The notes under the pieces are model-generated. The model was not told the origin of the DNA. It did not search any database and saw nothing but the letters and a program-made list of their open reading frames with translations. 64,000 bases of DNA from Palauibacter sp965207805 (GTDB lineage: Bacteria > Gemmatimonadota > Gemmatimonadetes > Palauibacterales > Palauibacteraceae): positions 1 through 64,000 of the forward strand of contig OZ242312.1 in NCBI GenBank assembly GCA_965207805.1. Direction: 5' to 3'. How positions within the stretch are numbered: the stretch's first letter is position 1; each line of letters opens with the position of its first letter. This document shows positions 27,631 to 35,410 of this stretch, in pieces. A program made the translations under genes and the position numbers.

Positions 27631-29651
27631 ATGTTGTCGGCGATGGTCCCCGCCGTGATCGCCGTCGTGGTCCTTTCCTGCGGCGATGACGCCGTAGTTC
27701 CGCCCCCCGATCCCGTGGCGCCGCCCCCCGATCCCCCGGCGTTCTCAGTGTCGTTCGCCGAGGACTCGCTACGCGTCGTGGAAGGGGAGGCGGTGGCGGT
27801 AGGCGTCCAGTACCGTGTCCACGGCCTCGGCTCCCCGGCAGCGATCCGGGTGTCCGTGCGGGAGGGCGATGCCGACGCCGCGGACTACGAGTTGTCGGAG
27901 ACCCGCTTCGAGATCCCCGCTGGGAGCGGCGCGGAGGGAACCTTCGAGCTGTCGGTCGCCGCACGGGCCGATAGCAACTTCGCCGAGGGGGAGGAAGGCA
28001 TCTGCTGGAGCTCTCGGTGCCGGACGCGATCAAAGTCGAGGTGGGTGGCGCACTCCCGGTGGTGATCCGCGACGCGGCGGTATCGCCGGTTCCCGGAGTC
28101 AGCTTGACAGCCACACGACCCGAACCGCTAGAGGCGGTGCGAGGTCTTTCTTACATCCAGGCGCGCGCGCGGCTCCGCACCACGCTGACTTCGGAGTGGT
28201 CCCCGGGCAGCGAGGGCGTCTCGATGCGCTGGATCGGCCCCTACGGGGAGCGGCGGGAGTGGATCACCCACCACCCCTTCTACGAGTACGCGGAGCGGGC
28301 GAAACCCCATCCGCCGCAGCCCGACTTCCACATCGAGGCGTGGCGCCTCGCGTCCCGGAACTCCGTTGCTACGCACGAGATGGATGTTTCCTGGCCAGTC
28401 GGGTCCGCCCTGGAGTTGACGTTCGGCGACGGCGCCGGTGTGGCCTGCACGGCAGACGGCTGTTCGATGGCGGAAGCTGCCCGGTCGGCCGATTCACAGA
28501 GGCCGCGCGCCAGCATCCCGAGTTCCGGCATTGCGGGACCGTCGTTGGGTGTCGCTCCTTATCAAGGGGACACGCGGTGGACGGTCGGCGGGCACGGGTA
28601 CGGCTTGGCCGCGGCCAGCAGCTACCTTCTCTACGCAAGCACCTGGCACCCGTCGGCATGGCCCGCAGGGGATACACTGGTCTTCTACCTGTCGACCATC
28701 AACTGGCCCGAGAACGCCGGGATGACGCCGGAGGAAGTAAAGGATCTCCTGGACGAGATGCTCGGGGAGTGGTCGGACATCTCGACGGCGGACATGCTGT
28801 TGCGGGTGGAGGGACCGGTGGATGACCTTCAGCCCGGGAGAGACGGGAAGAACATCTTCTTCGTGGACCCGGAGTCCGTGCATGGCGTGCGAAGCGGCGG
28901 CGGTATCTGGTCCGACGAGATCGACGGCGTCCGGGGCGTGGTCGAGATAGACATGGGTTTGGGGACCCCGGGGGAGTCAGTGTCTTTCCCCAGAAGCGTG
29001 TACGACACGCCTTGGGCCTACGTCGCCAACGCGTTGGGCATGCATCCCCTCGGGCACATGCTCGGCCTGGGTCACTCCGCCGCGTTCCCCGTTGCCCGGG
29101 CATGCACGGCTCCAACCTACACGGTGGACGACTGCGGTTCCGTGAACGGGGACTCCCACTACTGGCGGCGGGTGAGCGGCGCGTGGCCACTGGATCCCAT
29201 CATGTCGTACGGCGTCAGTAGTATCATGAGTTGGACCGATGACGGTCGGACTCTGAGGCTGGACGACAAGGTAGGAGCGTCGTTGCTGCGTCCGAAGCCC
29301 GGGTGGCTCGCCACCACGGGCACGATCGCCGGGTCGGTGCGCACTGATGACGGACTGCCCGTTCCCCATATTCATGTCTGGGCGGTCCAGCCGAACGCGG
29401 ACGGCGTGCTGGACGGAGTCGGCGCGTTCGCGGACCGGAACGGCGACTTCCAGATCCGGGGGCTCCCGCCGGGGGACTGGATCTTGATGGCCCATCCCGA
29501 CTTGGATTGGCTGGCGAATCCGGGGTTTTTTCGCGAGGGGCAGGGCGACCTGCTCGACGAGATGCTGCTCTTCCCGGTGCGCGCCGAGGCGGGCCTGGAG
29601 ACGGGTGGTATCGAGATCGTCATGGGGCGAGGGAGGACGGGCGATCCTTGA
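27631..29651 (+). pseudogene. Frameshifted lipoprotein: Calx-beta-like domain plus metzincin-like domain lacking catalytic Glu
   Basis: Two overlapping frames make one protein. Frame 1 (from ATG 27631) gives a lipobox VVVLSCGD, a Pro-rich linker and a Calx-beta-like domain reaching NFAEGEEGI near 28000. There the frame is lost, and frame 2 resumes with LELSVPDAIKVEV, the natural end of such a domain, so one base appears missing near 28001. Frame 2 continues through a metzincin-like domain with HPLGHMLGLGH (zinc motif HExxHxxGxxH with Pro for the catalytic Glu) and a Met-turn-like DPIMSYGVSS, and ends with a carboxypeptidase-regulatory-like beta domain. It would be surface-exposed. A sequencing error could explain the frameshift but not the Glu-to-Pro change. 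Confidence 0.65.
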
Positions 29652-29770
29652 AGGCACAACCGGACTGGATCATGTCGGGTTGGTGACGGGCGCGACACCA
29701 AGCGAAGCGGGAATCGTTAGCGGCTCCATTCGACGACAGGACGGGGGGCGGTCGCCCGCCTCGGGAGAAG

Positions 29771-29956
29771 ACAACTAGCCGACTGCGAACCACGGCGTTC
29801 GTGGTTGCGGTGCTGGTGGGAGCTTCCTGGGCATCCTCCTGCGGCGACGGGGCGACCGAACCCCCGGCGCCGACCCCCGACCCACCGACGCCGACCACGG
29901 TGACGGTCACGCCCTCGACCGCGCAGCTCAACGCCTTAAGTGGCGCAGGGCTCTGA
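29771..29956 (+). pseudogene. N-terminal remnant of a surface lipoprotein, cut by the cassette end
   Basis: In frame with TGA 29954-29956 one reads TTAFVVAVLVGASWASSCGDG, then a Pro/Thr linker and TVTVTPSTAQLNAL, which is the start of a lipoprotein with bacterial Ig-like repeats, a type common in such genomes. No start codon is found in a sensible place and the protein stops at the first Ig strand, exactly where the inverted repeat of the next cassette begins. Read as a gene broken by that insertion. Confidence 0.5.
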
Positions 29957-30000
29957 CCTCGGCGAGACCGGGTGTCACGTGGACTACCGTACTTGCACAA
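29953..30000 (+). repeat. Left copy of the cassette inverted repeat
   Basis: Plus-strand copy beginning CTGACCTCGGCGAGACCGGG and reading on through TGTCACGTGGACTACCG to ACTTGCACA. Pairs with the right copy at 32016-32063. The stop codon of the broken lipoprotein frame (TGA 29954-29956) lies inside it. Confidence 0.7.
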
Positions 30001-30089
30001 ATTGACCCAGGACGCCGCCTCACGGAACTTCATCGCTAGGATTTGGAGAAGCGGAATCCATTGAGACCCCGGAGAACGCGACTACTAAG

Positions 30090-31103
30090 GTGAACGTGCC
30101 CTTGACGATCCCCGCAATCGAGAAACTCGTGGACCATGTAGCCAGCGGCATCGGCAGCGTCGCCGGTCCGATGCTGGCGACGTGGATAGCGCGACGAGAA
30201 GCTCGCGCAAAGGAGATAGCAGCCGCCGGGGAAGCACAGGCTTTGCTGATCCAGGCACAGGCCCAAGCGGAGGCGCGGCAGATCTTGGTGTCGCGTGACG
30301 AACCGGTTTCAGGAACTCTGGAGATTGCAGACAGAGTGCGTCAGAGAATCCAATTTCAAGAGCAAAAGCGTCAAGAGAATATCGAGTCAGTGGTAAGCCA
30401 GGCCGCCGAGCAGCTCGTCGACAAGACGGTGGCAGACGAGGAGCCCGACCACGATTGGACAGCTCGTTTTTTCAACCACGTTCAAGACGTATCGTCAAAG
30501 GAGATGCAAGTGCTCTGGGCAAGAGTCTTGTCGGGCGAAGTTGAGCGGCAGGGGAGCACCTCCGTTCGGACGCTCGAAATCCTGAGGAATCTCGATCAGT
30601 CTACCGCGGAATTGTTCCGGCGATTCTGCTCGGCGTGTGTCTTCCTTCTCACCGGAAGCGACGTGTGGGATGCTCGCGTTCCCTCCCTTGGCGGAAACGC
30701 GGCTGCGAACTCACTTGGGGCTCACGGACTTGATTTCGGTGTCCTCAATCGTCTCAACGAGCACGGATTGATCATCTCCGACTACAACTCATGGGTTGAC
30801 TTCCAAGCCGCTATTGGTGTGGCAATTCGTGACCGAACCATGGCGCTGCCGTTCGTTTTCCAAGGCAAGCCTTGGGTTCTTGCGCCGGGGGAGAGCCGTG
30901 AGCCAGGGCAAACGTATCGGTTGTCGGGCGTTGCTCTGTCAATATCAGGCCGAGAGCTGGCAAGGATTGTCGAAATCGAGCCTATGGAAGCGTTCACCGA
31001 AGAGCTGAAGAGCTATTTCCTGAAAGACAAGCTTCGGATGGTCGAACTGCCTCAGGCTCCAGGCAATGCATCTACTGAAGCCACCGTTCGATCCCCCGAG
31101 TGA
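30090..31103 (+). CDS. DUF2806 family protein
   Basis: 337 residues, no signal peptide. An N-terminal Ala/Gln/Glu-rich helix (about 35-70) is followed by the DUF2806 core: RQENIESVV, then DWTARFFNHVQDVSSKEMQVLWARVLSGEV (about 125-152) and RTLEILRNLDQSTAELF (about 158-175). The family has no established function, and many members sit in variable genome regions. The N-terminal stretch IPAIEKLVDHVASGIGSVAGPML could touch a membrane. Codon use is visibly less GC-biased than the surroundings. Paired with the next gene, 154 bases downstream, inside the inverted-repeat-bounded cassette. Confidence 0.7.
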   Translation: MNVPLTIPAIEKLVDHVASGIGSVAGPMLATWIARREARAKEIAAAGEAQALLIQAQAQAEARQILVSRDEPVSGTLEIADRVRQRIQFQEQKRQENIESVVSQAAEQLVDKTVADEEPDHDWTARFFNHVQDVSSKEMQVLWARVLSGEVERQGSTSVRTLEILRNLDQSTAELFRRFCSACVFLLTGSDVWDARVPSLGGNAAANSLGAHGLDFGVLNRLNEHGLIISDYNSWVDFQAAIGVAIRDRTMALPFVFQGKPWVLAPGESREPGQTYRLSGVALSISGRELARIVEIEPMEAFTEELKSYFLKDKLRMVELPQAPGNASTEATVRSPE

Positions 31104-31257
31104 TCGCGACCCAAGAGATGGCCGTTTACCGTTTCCGGCGCAACCAAAATGAAGTGCCGACGAACTCATAATCCAAATCACACAAACGGCCTGTGATTCA
31201 TCATCTGCCTGTGAAGACCGAATTAGGTTCCCGACTACACTGTTAGGAGGCACACGA

Positions 31258-32007
31258 TTGTCTAGAGAAACAAAGGCGATCATCGTAGCGGTCGGCTCGC
31301 TGGCGGTCGCGGTGCTAGTCACGTGGTTGTTCTCGTGGACTGGATGGGAAGAGCCAGGAACAGGCATATTTCTTCTGCTTCTACTCACAGTAGTCGTCTA
31401 TCTGATTGTTTCTGGCCGCATCACGGAACTACGGGGGCTCGGCGGCCTTGAGGCGAAGTTTACGCGCTTCATCGAAGAGCCTGCGGCCGCAACTGATGTC
31501 GAACTAATTGATGTGGAACCGATGGGAGCCGTCAAAAAGGCGGGGGTACAGGCCCTTGATTGGCAGATTGAGAATAGCGAGCTTGACGTAGAAAAGCCGT
31601 TCAACCTGATTGTGCAAGTGGGCGAGAAGAACCTCGTGCGTGAGGATCTGCTAATCTACTTGGATCGGTTAGGGTATTCGCCGCACTTCATGTTTGTGCT
31701 TCTCCAAGATAACGAAGGAGAGCTGATCGGCTACGGACGCCCTAGGCAGATCGCCACGGTACTTAGAGATAAGTCCGAGGGCCGCAGTTTTGTTCGCTAC
31801 CTCAATCATGGGTCCAGGCAAGAGCTTCGTAACCATTACGCTGTCCGCAGGACGACGCTATCCTGCAACGCGAATAACCGGGAAGCGCTAGAGGTGATGG
31901 CCCGCTGTCGGCTAGAGGCGGTCGTTGTTGTGGATGGGCGTAGGCGACCCGTGGGGTACGTAGAGCGCGATCAACTTGTTACTAGGCTGCTTCTGGCCAT
32001 TTCGTGA
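31258..32007 (+). CDS. Two-TM protein with CBS-like cytoplasmic domains
   Basis: 249 residues from TTG, with a strong ribosome binding site (TTAGGAGG) about 10 bases upstream. TM helices at about 8-26 and 36-53, a linker (LGGLEAKFTRFIEE), then a region with the look of CBS repeats: FMFVLLQDNEGELIGYGRPRQI and AVVVVDGRRRPVGYVERDQLV, each with the hydrophobic-strand, D-x-x-G, G-Y pattern. CBS pairs usually sense adenine nucleotides, so a membrane-tethered sensor working with the DUF2806 protein is a reasonable guess. Not a named family that I recognise. Confidence 0.55.
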   Translation: MSRETKAIIVAVGSLAVAVLVTWLFSWTGWEEPGTGIFLLLLLTVVVYLIVSGRITELRGLGGLEAKFTRFIEEPAAATDVELIDVEPMGAVKKAGVQALDWQIENSELDVEKPFNLIVQVGEKNLVREDLLIYLDRLGYSPHFMFVLLQDNEGELIGYGRPRQIATVLRDKSEGRSFVRYLNHGSRQELRNHYAVRRTTLSCNANNREALEVMARCRLEAVVVVDGRRRPVGYVERDQLVTRLLLAIS

Positions 32008-32015
32008 ACGTCTGC

Positions 32016-32063
32016 TGTACCAAGTCGGTAATCAGCTGACACCGAGTCTCGCCGAGGTCAGCG
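32016..32063 (-). repeat. Right copy of the cassette inverted repeat
   Basis: Reverse-complement copy of 29953-30000, differing at scattered positions and by two small indels. It overlaps the stop codon of the transposase-like remnant (32058-32060), as expected for an IS right end. Confidence 0.7.
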
Positions 32064-32183
32064 CGTCAGGCCATGGTCTTTCACCGCCATGCTAGTTGAC
32101 TTCTTCCGGTCCCGGGCCTTCCGGATTCCCTTCTTGAAGACCTGACACGGCGTCGGGCCTCCACGCCGCGAGCGCGGTGTGCC
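32058..32183 (-). pseudogene. Possible C-terminal remnant of an IS3/IS481-type transposase
   Basis: An open stretch of 41 codons on the minus strand contains GGPTPCQVFKKGIRKARDRKK, resembling the R-T-P-x-Q-V-F-x-x-G-L-P-K tail of DDE transposases of the IS3/IS481 type. An in-frame stop lies just upstream and nothing N-terminal is left. The rest of 32184-32338 shows no gene. Weak by itself; supported by its position next to the inverted repeat. Confidence 0.35.
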
Positions 32184-32338
32184 CCTTCACGTGCAGAGCT
32201 CGTCCGAAAGAGTGCGGTGGAAGCGCAGTTCAGCTAGGGTTCCCGGCCTCGAGGGGAATCAGATACAACGCGTGAAGGTGTGATCCGGACGGTCGGTGAT
32301 AGCCAAGCCGACGGGCAGGAGATCGTATCTTATGCCCG

Positions 32339-32620
32339 CTATCCGCGCGCCCGTCGCGCCTGCGCAAGCTCATAGCTCGTCTGCATCCGCGTCCAGTGAT
32401 CGGCCTCGCCCCAGCCGAGACCCTCCAAGGCGAGCGCCATGTTCGCCGAAACGCCCGCCTCCTCGTTCAGCACTCGCGACAGCGTTCCCCGCTCGCACCC
32501 CAGGCGCGCCGCCGTCTTGGTCACGTTCCAGCCGACCTCGTCCATGCTCTCGCGGATCAGTTCGCCCAGGTGCGGAGGGTGGAACATCGAGCGCGCGGAC
32601 CCGCCGCCTGCGTCGTTCAT
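32339..32620 (-). CDS. HigA-family HTH antitoxin, orphan
   Basis: 93 residues from ATG 32620, six bases after AAGGAGG; the ATG at 32626 touches that sequence and is too close. XRE-type HTH with HLGELIRESMDEVGWNVTKTAARLGCERGTLSRVLNEEAGVSANMALALE and the HigA-type tail WTRMQTSYELAQAR. Would normally repress and neutralise a HigB mRNA interferase encoded just upstream; no HigB is present, so it is an orphan regulator or leftover. Confidence 0.75.
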   Translation of the reverse strand: MNDAGGGSARSMFHPPHLGELIRESMDEVGWNVTKTAARLGCERGTLSRVLNEEAGVSANMALALEGLGWGEADHWTRMQTSYELAQARRARG

Positions 32621-32765
32621 GATCATCCTCCTTCCCTTCCATCGTAACCTAGCAGGTCGACACCCACCGCCTCACCGTCCTCGGGCGGCCGGGCACCCAA
32701 CCCGCTAGCATGGTGTATCGCAACCAGATACAGGAAGCACGGAAGCGGGAAGGAAGGTCGGAAAC

Positions 32766-32939
32766 ATGAGCACGACGCGCATCACGATTGATCTGGACGA
32801 TCTTGAGAGCCTGCCCGAGGGTAGGGTCGATTACGAGGTGCTGGACGCTACCACCGAGGAGGATCTCGCCTCACAGCAGCGGGAGGATGACGCCGAAGCG
32901 ATGAGGGACTGCCCGCACGACGAAGGCGGCGAGGAGTAG
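32766..32939 (+). CDS. 57-aa protein resembling the N-terminus of HTH antitoxins
   Basis: ATG with AAGGAAGG upstream. Contains TRITIDLDDLESLPEGRVDYE and LDATTEEDLASQ, a block that in larger proteins precedes the HTH of antitoxins partnering RelE/HigB-like toxins. Here it stops with an acidic tail before any HTH, so it is either a truncated antitoxin or a stand-alone toxin-binding segment. Confidence 0.5.
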   Translation: MSTTRITIDLDDLESLPEGRVDYEVLDATTEEDLASQQREDDAEAMRDCPHDEGGEE

Positions 32940-32962
32940 GCGGGTCCGCCCGCCCGCCGCCG

Positions 32963-33133
32963 CTAAACGGCCGCGTCCTCCGCGACGAGCCGCCGTCCCA
33001 CCTTCGCGAGCGCTCTTTCGATCTGCCCGATGTGTGAGCGGTGATTCGGGTTCAGGAGCTTCCGAACCGCCCCCTCGCTCAAGCCCAGGCGCCGGGCCAG
33101 AGCGAGCTTCGCCGCAACGACCAGACTTGACAT
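32963..33133 (-). CDS. Small HTH protein like the C-terminus of HicB
   Basis: 56 residues: KLALARRLGLSEGAVRKLLNPNHRSHIGQIERALAKVGRRLV is the DNA-binding half of HicB-type antitoxins. The HicB fold that binds HicA is missing, and no hicA is adjacent. Its ATG is 28 bases from the divergent vapB ATG and lies within a perfect inverted repeat. May be a remnant or a repressor of the divergent pair. Confidence 0.5.
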   Translation of the reverse strand: MSSLVVAAKLALARRLGLSEGAVRKLLNPNHRSHIGQIERALAKVGRRLVAEDAAV

Positions 33134-33168
33134 GTGGCTAACATGAAATCATGCTTATCACATGTCAA
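33127..33168. promoter_or_regulatory. Inverted repeat spanning two divergent start codons
   Basis: TTGACATGTG (33127-33136) and CACATGTCAA (33159-33168) are perfect 10-bp arms with a 22-base, AT-richer centre. Each arm contains a start codon: ATG 33131-33133 (minus, HicB-like) and ATG 33162-33164 (plus, vapB). A likely operator for antitoxin autorepression. Confidence 0.5.
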
Positions 33169-33392
33169 AGATGCTTCAGATCCGAAACATCCCGGACGAT
33201 CTGCACCGTCGGCTCAAGTCCCGCGCGGCGCTCGCCGGGACGTCGATGTCGGACTATGTCCTCCGCGGGATCCGCCAGTCGCTGGAAAGGCCGACCCGGG
33301 AAGAACTGTTCGCCCGCATCGCCCGGCTGCCGCCGATCGACGTCGATCCCCCCCCGAGCGAGGTCCTGCGGGAGGCACGTGAGAGGCGCTGA
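33162..33392 (+). CDS. vapB: VapB/FitA-type ribbon-helix-helix antitoxin
   Basis: 76 residues: LQIRNIPDDLHRRLKSRAALAGTSMSDYVLRGIRQSLERP is the ribbon-helix-helix domain of FitA/VapB antitoxins, followed by a C-terminal tail that would wrap the toxin. Six bases upstream of the VapC gene. Probably autoregulates through the palindrome over its start. Confidence 0.85.
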   Translation: MSKMLQIRNIPDDLHRRLKSRAALAGTSMSDYVLRGIRQSLERPTREELFARIARLPPIDVDPPPSEVLREARERR

Positions 33393-33398
33393 AACGGC

Positions 33399-33803
33399 GT
33401 GATCGTCGTCCTGGATGCATCGGCCGTCGTCGAGCTGGTGCTCGGCACGCGGCGCGGCGCCCGCATCATGCACAGGGTATCGGACCCCGTGACGTCCCTG
33501 CACGGCCCCGAACTCCTGGACCTCGAGGTTCTGCATGTTCTGCGCCGCTACGAGAGCACCCGGGCCGTCTCCCCGACCCGCGCCGGCGAGGCGTATCGCA
33601 ACTTCCTCGATCTCGATGTTCGGCGGCACGGCCACGAGCCGCTCCTGTCGAGGATCTGGTCCCGCCGCCACAACCTCACCGCGTACGACGCCGCGTACGT
33701 CACACTGGCCGAGACTCTCGAAGCCCCCCTTCTCACCACGGACCGTCGGCTGGCCGGAGTCCCGAACCTCGCGGTGCCGGTCGAGGTCTTTGGGTCATCT
33801 TGA
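33399..33803 (+). CDS. vapC: VapC-type PIN ribonuclease toxin
   Basis: 134 residues, GTG start. PIN-domain acids are all present: LDASAVVELV (D6), ELLDLEVLHVLRR (Glu), YDAAYVTLAE (Asp) and LLTTDRRLA (Asp). Expected to cut tRNA or rRNA when freed from VapB. Complete pair with the preceding antitoxin, unlike the other toxin-antitoxin fragments around it. Confidence 0.88.
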   Translation: MIVVLDASAVVELVLGTRRGARIMHRVSDPVTSLHGPELLDLEVLHVLRRYESTRAVSPTRAGEAYRNFLDLDVRRHGHEPLLSRIWSRRHNLTAYDAAYVTLAETLEAPLLTTDRRLAGVPNLAVPVEVFGSS

Positions 33804-33947
33804 TCGATGGCACTCAACATGGCCGAACCGGCAGATACCGACCGTGCCCGGCGTCAAGGTGCCTCGCGCGTGCCTTTACATGGCGGCAAACGGGCGTTTA
33901 CGATGGCTGTAGCCCCAGCACGAGGACCCTTGGGATTGCGCTCGGCC

Positions 33948-35084
33948 ATGAGACTCACGCACGCGGCACTCGGACTTTCCGTTGGGATTTCGCTGCTCGG
34001 CTCGGAGCTTCACGCGCAGGACTGGGGCGACCATCGCGCGTACCAGTATCAGTTCGGAGAGATCTCCATCCCGCCGGCGTCGGCGGATGAGCCGGTTGCG
34101 GAGACCCTGTCTCTCGAGCGGGCGCTCGCCTACCTGGAGGATGGTGCCAAGGCTTGGGCGAACCACCGCGGCTGCGTCTCGTGTCACACCACGGGTTGGT
34201 ACGGGATCCTCCGTCCGCAGCTCGCCGAGAGCCTCGGTCGGCCCGATGCAGCCTTCCGGGCCTTCCTCGAAGAGCGTCTTCAGGACAGGCTCGCCACGGA
34301 CCCCGAAGAGCTCCAGCAGGATGTGAACCCAGCCGAGGTCGTGCATCTGGCCGCGTCCCTGGCATCCTGGGATGCGCACGTGGACGGGCGGCTGTCTCAG
34401 GAGACCGGGCAGGCTCTCCAGCTGATGTTCAGCCTTCAGCGCGACGACGGGGCCTGGCACTCGCCGGACACATGGCCGCCGTTCGAGTCCGACGCGTATC
34501 AGCTCGCAACCGTGGCGGCCATGGGCGTGGGCCTGGCTCCGGGGTGGCTCGAGCAGGCGACCTCTCCCGAGGTGCAGAGGCAGATCGCGGGTCTGCGCGA
34601 GTACCTGCGGCGCGTCCCTCCTCCCCATGACTACGCTCGCGTGGCTCTGCTCTGGGCGGACACGTATCTGCCAGGCGTGATCGACACCGACGCGAGGCAG
34701 GACATCGTCCGGACGATCCTGGACCGTCAGCGCCCCGACGGGGGATGGTCGATCCGCTCGTTCGCTCAGCCCGAGGAGTGGGGCCGTGGCAACCGCGCGG
34801 AACGCCTGCGAGCCGAGGCGGATTTCGGCGATCCCGCCAGCGATGGCCACCAGACCGGCTTGGCGGTGGTCGTGCTGACGGCCGCGGGGGTGGCGCCAAC
34901 GCACCCGGCCGTGCAGCGAGGCGTCGAGTGGCTGAGCCGGAATCAGAGAGAATCGGGCCGCTGGTGGACGAAGTCACTCAATACGGAGACATGGCACTTC
35001 ATCACGTATACCGGGACGCTCTACCCCGTAATGGCTCTCGCGGTGACGAATTCTCTGGCCAGTCCCTCGTCCGAGGAACGTTAG
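33948..35084 (+). CDS. Secreted alpha/alpha-barrel (squalene-cyclase-like) protein with a heme motif
   Basis: 378 residues from ATG 33948, which opens a clean signal peptide ending LHAQ. Early CVSCH (76-80) looks like a c-type heme site. Later QRDDGAW, QRPDGGW and NQRESGRW repeats match the QW motifs of prenyltransferase/squalene-cyclase barrels. Similar heme-plus-barrel proteins exist in marine bacteria without assigned function. The open frame upstream to 33807 lacks a signal and was not used. Confidence 0.65.
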   Translation: MRLTHAALGLSVGISLLGSELHAQDWGDHRAYQYQFGEISIPPASADEPVAETLSLERALAYLEDGAKAWANHRGCVSCHTTGWYGILRPQLAESLGRPDAAFRAFLEERLQDRLATDPEELQQDVNPAEVVHLAASLASWDAHVDGRLSQETGQALQLMFSLQRDDGAWHSPDTWPPFESDAYQLATVAAMGVGLAPGWLEQATSPEVQRQIAGLREYLRRVPPPHDYARVALLWADTYLPGVIDTDARQDIVRTILDRQRPDGGWSIRSFAQPEEWGRGNRAERLRAEADFGDPASDGHQTGLAVVVLTAAGVAPTHPAVQRGVEWLSRNQRESGRWWTKSLNTETWHFITYTGTLYPVMALAVTNSLASPSSEER

Positions 35085-35122
35085 GGCTTCACGTCGGCCG
35101 CATGGCGGCATAGAGAGATCGA

Positions 35123-35410
35123 TCACACCGCCGCAAAGCGTTCCACGGTGATCTCCCCGGCGCGGCCGCGCGCCTGCCAGAGATCGTACGCCATCTGCAT
35201 CCCCAGCCACGTCTCCGGCGTCGAGCCGAAGGCCTTCGAAAGCCGGATCGCCATCTCGACTGACACGCCCGTGCGCCCGTTCAACAACTCCGAGAGCGCT
35301 TGCCGAGTGACGCCCAGGCCCTCGGCCGCCCGCGTCACGGTCAGACCCAGCGGCTCGAGGCACTGCCGCCTCACGATGCCGCCCGGATGCGGCGGGTCAT
35401 GCATGGCCAT
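35123..35410 (-). CDS. HigA-family HTH antitoxin, second orphan
   Basis: 95 residues: HPGGIVRRQCLEPLGLTVTRAAEGLGVTRQALSELLNGRTGVSVEMAIRLSKAFGSTPETWLGMQMAYDLWQAR is a canonical HigA/VapI fold. No HigB is upstream; instead there is a palindrome-rich region (35451-35535). Distinct in sequence from the HigA at 32339. Confidence 0.8.
   Translation of the reverse strand: MAMHDPPHPGGIVRRQCLEPLGLTVTRAAEGLGVTRQALSELLNGRTGVSVEMAIRLSKAFGSTPETWLGMQMAYDLWQARGRAGEITVERFAAV

Larger units (their letters stand above)
29953..32063. mobile_element. Low-GC cassette bounded by a 48-bp imperfect inverted repeat
   Basis: About 2.1 kb with visibly lower GC and different codon use than the flanks. Its ends, 29953-30000 and 32016-32063 (reverse complement), align over about 48 positions: identical over CTGACCTCGGCGAGAC, then GGTGTCA, TACCG and ACTTG with few differences. 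The right copy directly follows a fragment that looks like the C-terminus of an IS3/IS481-type transposase, so the repeats may be two inverted IS ends whose tips face the cargo. Cargo: a DUF2806 protein and a two-TM/CBS-like protein. There is no intact transposase. Confidence 0.6.

Noticed and set aside
27354..27632. Minus-strand ORFs in the gap before the metzincin-like gene
   Set aside because: No start signal, no domain, and the region has a C8 tract and inverted repeat typical of decayed non-coding DNA.
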